This document shows, piece after piece, positions 5,372-6,853 of a stretch of DNA of 6,853 bases. Position numbers and translations under genes: made by a program. Position 1 is the first letter of the stretch. Every line of letters begins with the position of its first letter. The notes below the pieces were generated by a model. It was not told the origin of the DNA. It ran no database searches and saw nothing but the letters and a program-made list of their open reading frames with translations. Source of the stretch: CBFIJI01 sp965662885 (GTDB lineage: Bacteria > Bacteroidota > Bacteroidia > Flavobacteriales > Flavobacteriaceae); the NCBI GenBank assembly GCA_965662885.1, contig CBFIJI010000107.1, forward strand, positions 1 to 6,853. The letters run 5' to 3'.

Positions 5372-6853
5372 GTGGATCGCATAAAAAATATTTTAAAACT
5401 AAAAGATAATCCCCAAAAATTGTGGGATGTGGTCATTATTGGTGGGGGTGCCTCTGGATTAGGTACGGCTGTTGATGCAGCCAGCCGAGGGTATTCAACG
5501 CTCTTGGTTGAAAAAAATGATTTTGCGAAAGGAACTTCTTCTAGGAGTACAAAACTGGTTCATGGTGGTGTACGCTATTTACAAAATGGAGATATTTCTT
5601 TGGTCATTGAAGCATTACGAGAACGTGGAATGATGCGAAAAAATGCACCACATCTTGTAAAGGATATGAGTTTTGTGATTCCTTCTTATGATTGGTGGAA
5701 TAGTCCTTTTTATGGTATCGGATTAAAGGTTTATGATATGATGGCAGGAAAATTAGGTCTTGGCCCTTCTACATTACTAAATCGGGAAGAAACCATTGAA
5801 TATATTCCAAATGTCAACACCAAAGGGCTAAAAGGAGGTGTTATTTATCACGATGGACAGTTTGACGATGCACGTATGGCCATAAGTTTAGCCCATACCG
5901 CTTCGGAACTTGGAGCTACATTACTCAATTATTTTGAAGTTACTGGCTTAAAAAAGGAGGAAGAAATGACAAATGGTCTATTTGTCCGTAATACGTACAA
6001 TGATGAGACCTTTGAAATCAATGCAAAGGTTGTCATCAATGCTACGGGTGTATTTTCCGATTCAGTTATAAAGATGGATGATCAACAATCAAAAAATATG
6101 ATTCGCCCAAGTCAAGGAGTTCATATTGTATTGAGTAAAGATTTTTTAGAAGCCAATCATGCAATCATGGTTCCGCATACCTCTGATGGAAGAGTATTGT
6201 TTGCAGTACCGTGGCATGACTATGTAGTGGTGGGAACTACAGATACCCCCATAAACGAAACCTTAGAAGAACCCATTGCCCAGGAAGAGGAAATTGATTT
6301 TATCCTTTCGAATGCTGGAAAGTACATGACTAAAAAACCCAAGCGAAAAGACATTAAAAGTATTTTTGCTGGCTTACGTCCTTTAGCTGCTTCAGAAGAT
6401 AACAAAGAGAGTACTAAAGAAGTTTCTAGACATCACAAGATTCGCGTGAGTACTAGTGGATTAATTAGTATTCTGGGGGGGAAATGGACAACCTATCGAA
6501 AAATTGCAGAAGACGCAGTTAATACCGCAAAGGCAATTGGAGGACTTCCCGAGCGCAAAAGTGAAACGGAAAGCCTTCAAATTCATGGGTATGAATACAA
6601 TTCCAATTGGGATAGTCCGATGCATGTTTACGGTACTGATGAGGCTAAAATCATTGCGTTATCTCCTGAAACCGCTTTTGAGTCTTTATCCGATAAATTT
6701 TTTATTACTAAAAATTTAATTGTCTGGGGGATAGAACAAGAAATGGCGCTCTGTTTGGAAGATATTCTAGCACGAAGAACCCGTTGTCTCTTTTTAAATG
6801 CTCAAGAAACCATTAAAATTGCTCCTAAAGTTGCTGAAATTATGGCCCAAGTA
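5372..6853 (+). CDS. glpD: FAD-dependent glycerol-3-phosphate dehydrogenase, 3' end cut by the window
   Basis: The enzyme oxidises sn-glycerol 3-phosphate to dihydroxyacetone phosphate, reducing FAD and passing electrons to membrane quinone; it completes the pathway begun by GlpK. The frame is open for 494 codons up to the last base, so the C-terminus is missing; from the usual size of related proteins I expect only a few tens of residues are lost. Motifs are the dinucleotide fold 'VVIIGGGASGLGTAVDAASRG' (20-40), 'GTSSRSTKLVHGGVRYL' (54-70), 'VINATGVFSD' (221-230), 'RPSQGVHIV' (245-253), 'VGTTDTP' (287-293), 'FAGLRPL' (332-338) and the second family signature 'GGKWTTYRKIA' (369-379). The start is inferred as GTG at 5372, which gives 'MDRIKN..' about 20 residues before the FAD fold. 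There is no ATG in frame between the glpK stop and the FAD fold. The 14-base gap to glpK implies one operon. Confidence 0.95.
   Translation, partial: MDRIKNILKLKDNPQKLWDVVIIGGGASGLGTAVDAASRGYSTLLVEKNDFAKGTSSRSTKLVHGGVRYLQNGDISLVIEALRERGMMRKNAPHLVKDMSFVIPSYDWWNSPFYGIGLKVYDMMAGKLGLGPSTLLNREETIEYIPNVNTKGLKGGVIYHDGQFDDARMAISLAHTASELGATLLNYFEVTGLKKEEEMTNGLFVRNTYNDETFEINAKVVINATGVFSDSVIKMDDQQSKNMIRPSQGVHIVLSKDFLEANHAIMVPHTSDGRVLFAVPWHDYVVVGTTDTPINETLEEPIAQEEEIDFILSNAGKYMTKKPKRKDIKSIFAGLRPLAASEDNKESTKEVSRHHKIRVSTSGLISILGGKWTTYRKIAEDAVNTAKAIGGLPERKSETESLQIHGYEYNSNWDSPMHVYGTDEAKIIALSPETAFESLSDKFFITKNLIVWGIEQEMALCLEDILARRTRCLFLNAQETIKIAPKVAEIMAQV

Noticed and set aside
6220..6719. Small open frames on both strands (6220-6405 minus, 6504-6719 plus) within the right end
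   Set aside because: Both lie inside the glpD coding frame, which continues unbroken to the window edge.

Overview
The window looks like a chromosomal segment of a Bacteroidota bacterium, most likely in the Flavobacteriaceae. The DNA is AT-rich. None of the genes has a clear Shine-Dalgarno sequence, the one good promoter element matches the Bacteroidota -7 consensus TAnnTTTG, and the glycosylasparaginase closely resembles, from memory, the well-studied Elizabethkingia (Flavobacterium) enzyme. I see no rRNA, tRNA, CRISPR array, insertion sequence, integrase or phage gene.

Layout: a DMT/EamA-family permease lies on the minus strand (23-907) and diverges from a TauE/SafE-family permease on the plus strand (987-1736). 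Next comes an exported, autoproteolytic glycosylasparaginase on the plus strand (1866-2849). It faces a convergent cutC on the minus strand (3009-3731). A divergent, palindrome-rich intergenic region (3732-3878) then leads into glycerol kinase glpK (3879-5357). Fourteen bases later follows FAD-dependent glycerol-3-phosphate dehydrogenase glpD, which begins at a GTG at 5372 and is cut by the right edge of the window after 494 codons. Every intergenic gap is under 300 bases.

How the genes work together: glpK and glpD form a glycerol catabolic unit. Glycerol is phosphorylated to sn-glycerol 3-phosphate, then oxidised to dihydroxyacetone phosphate with electrons passed to the quinone pool. The gene after glpD is outside the window; a glycerol facilitator would be a reasonable expectation but is not seen. 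The glycosylasparaginase carries a twin-arginine-type lipoprotein signal and should cleave GlcNAc-asparagine left from N-glycoprotein breakdown in the cell envelope. The two permeases have no substrate that can be read from sequence.

I found no strong sign of a new system. The best leads are the cluster of symmetrical sequences upstream of glpK (a possible operator for a glycerol regulator), the lack of the fructose-1,6-bisphosphate loop in GlpK, and the glycosylasparaginase/cutC neighbourhood.
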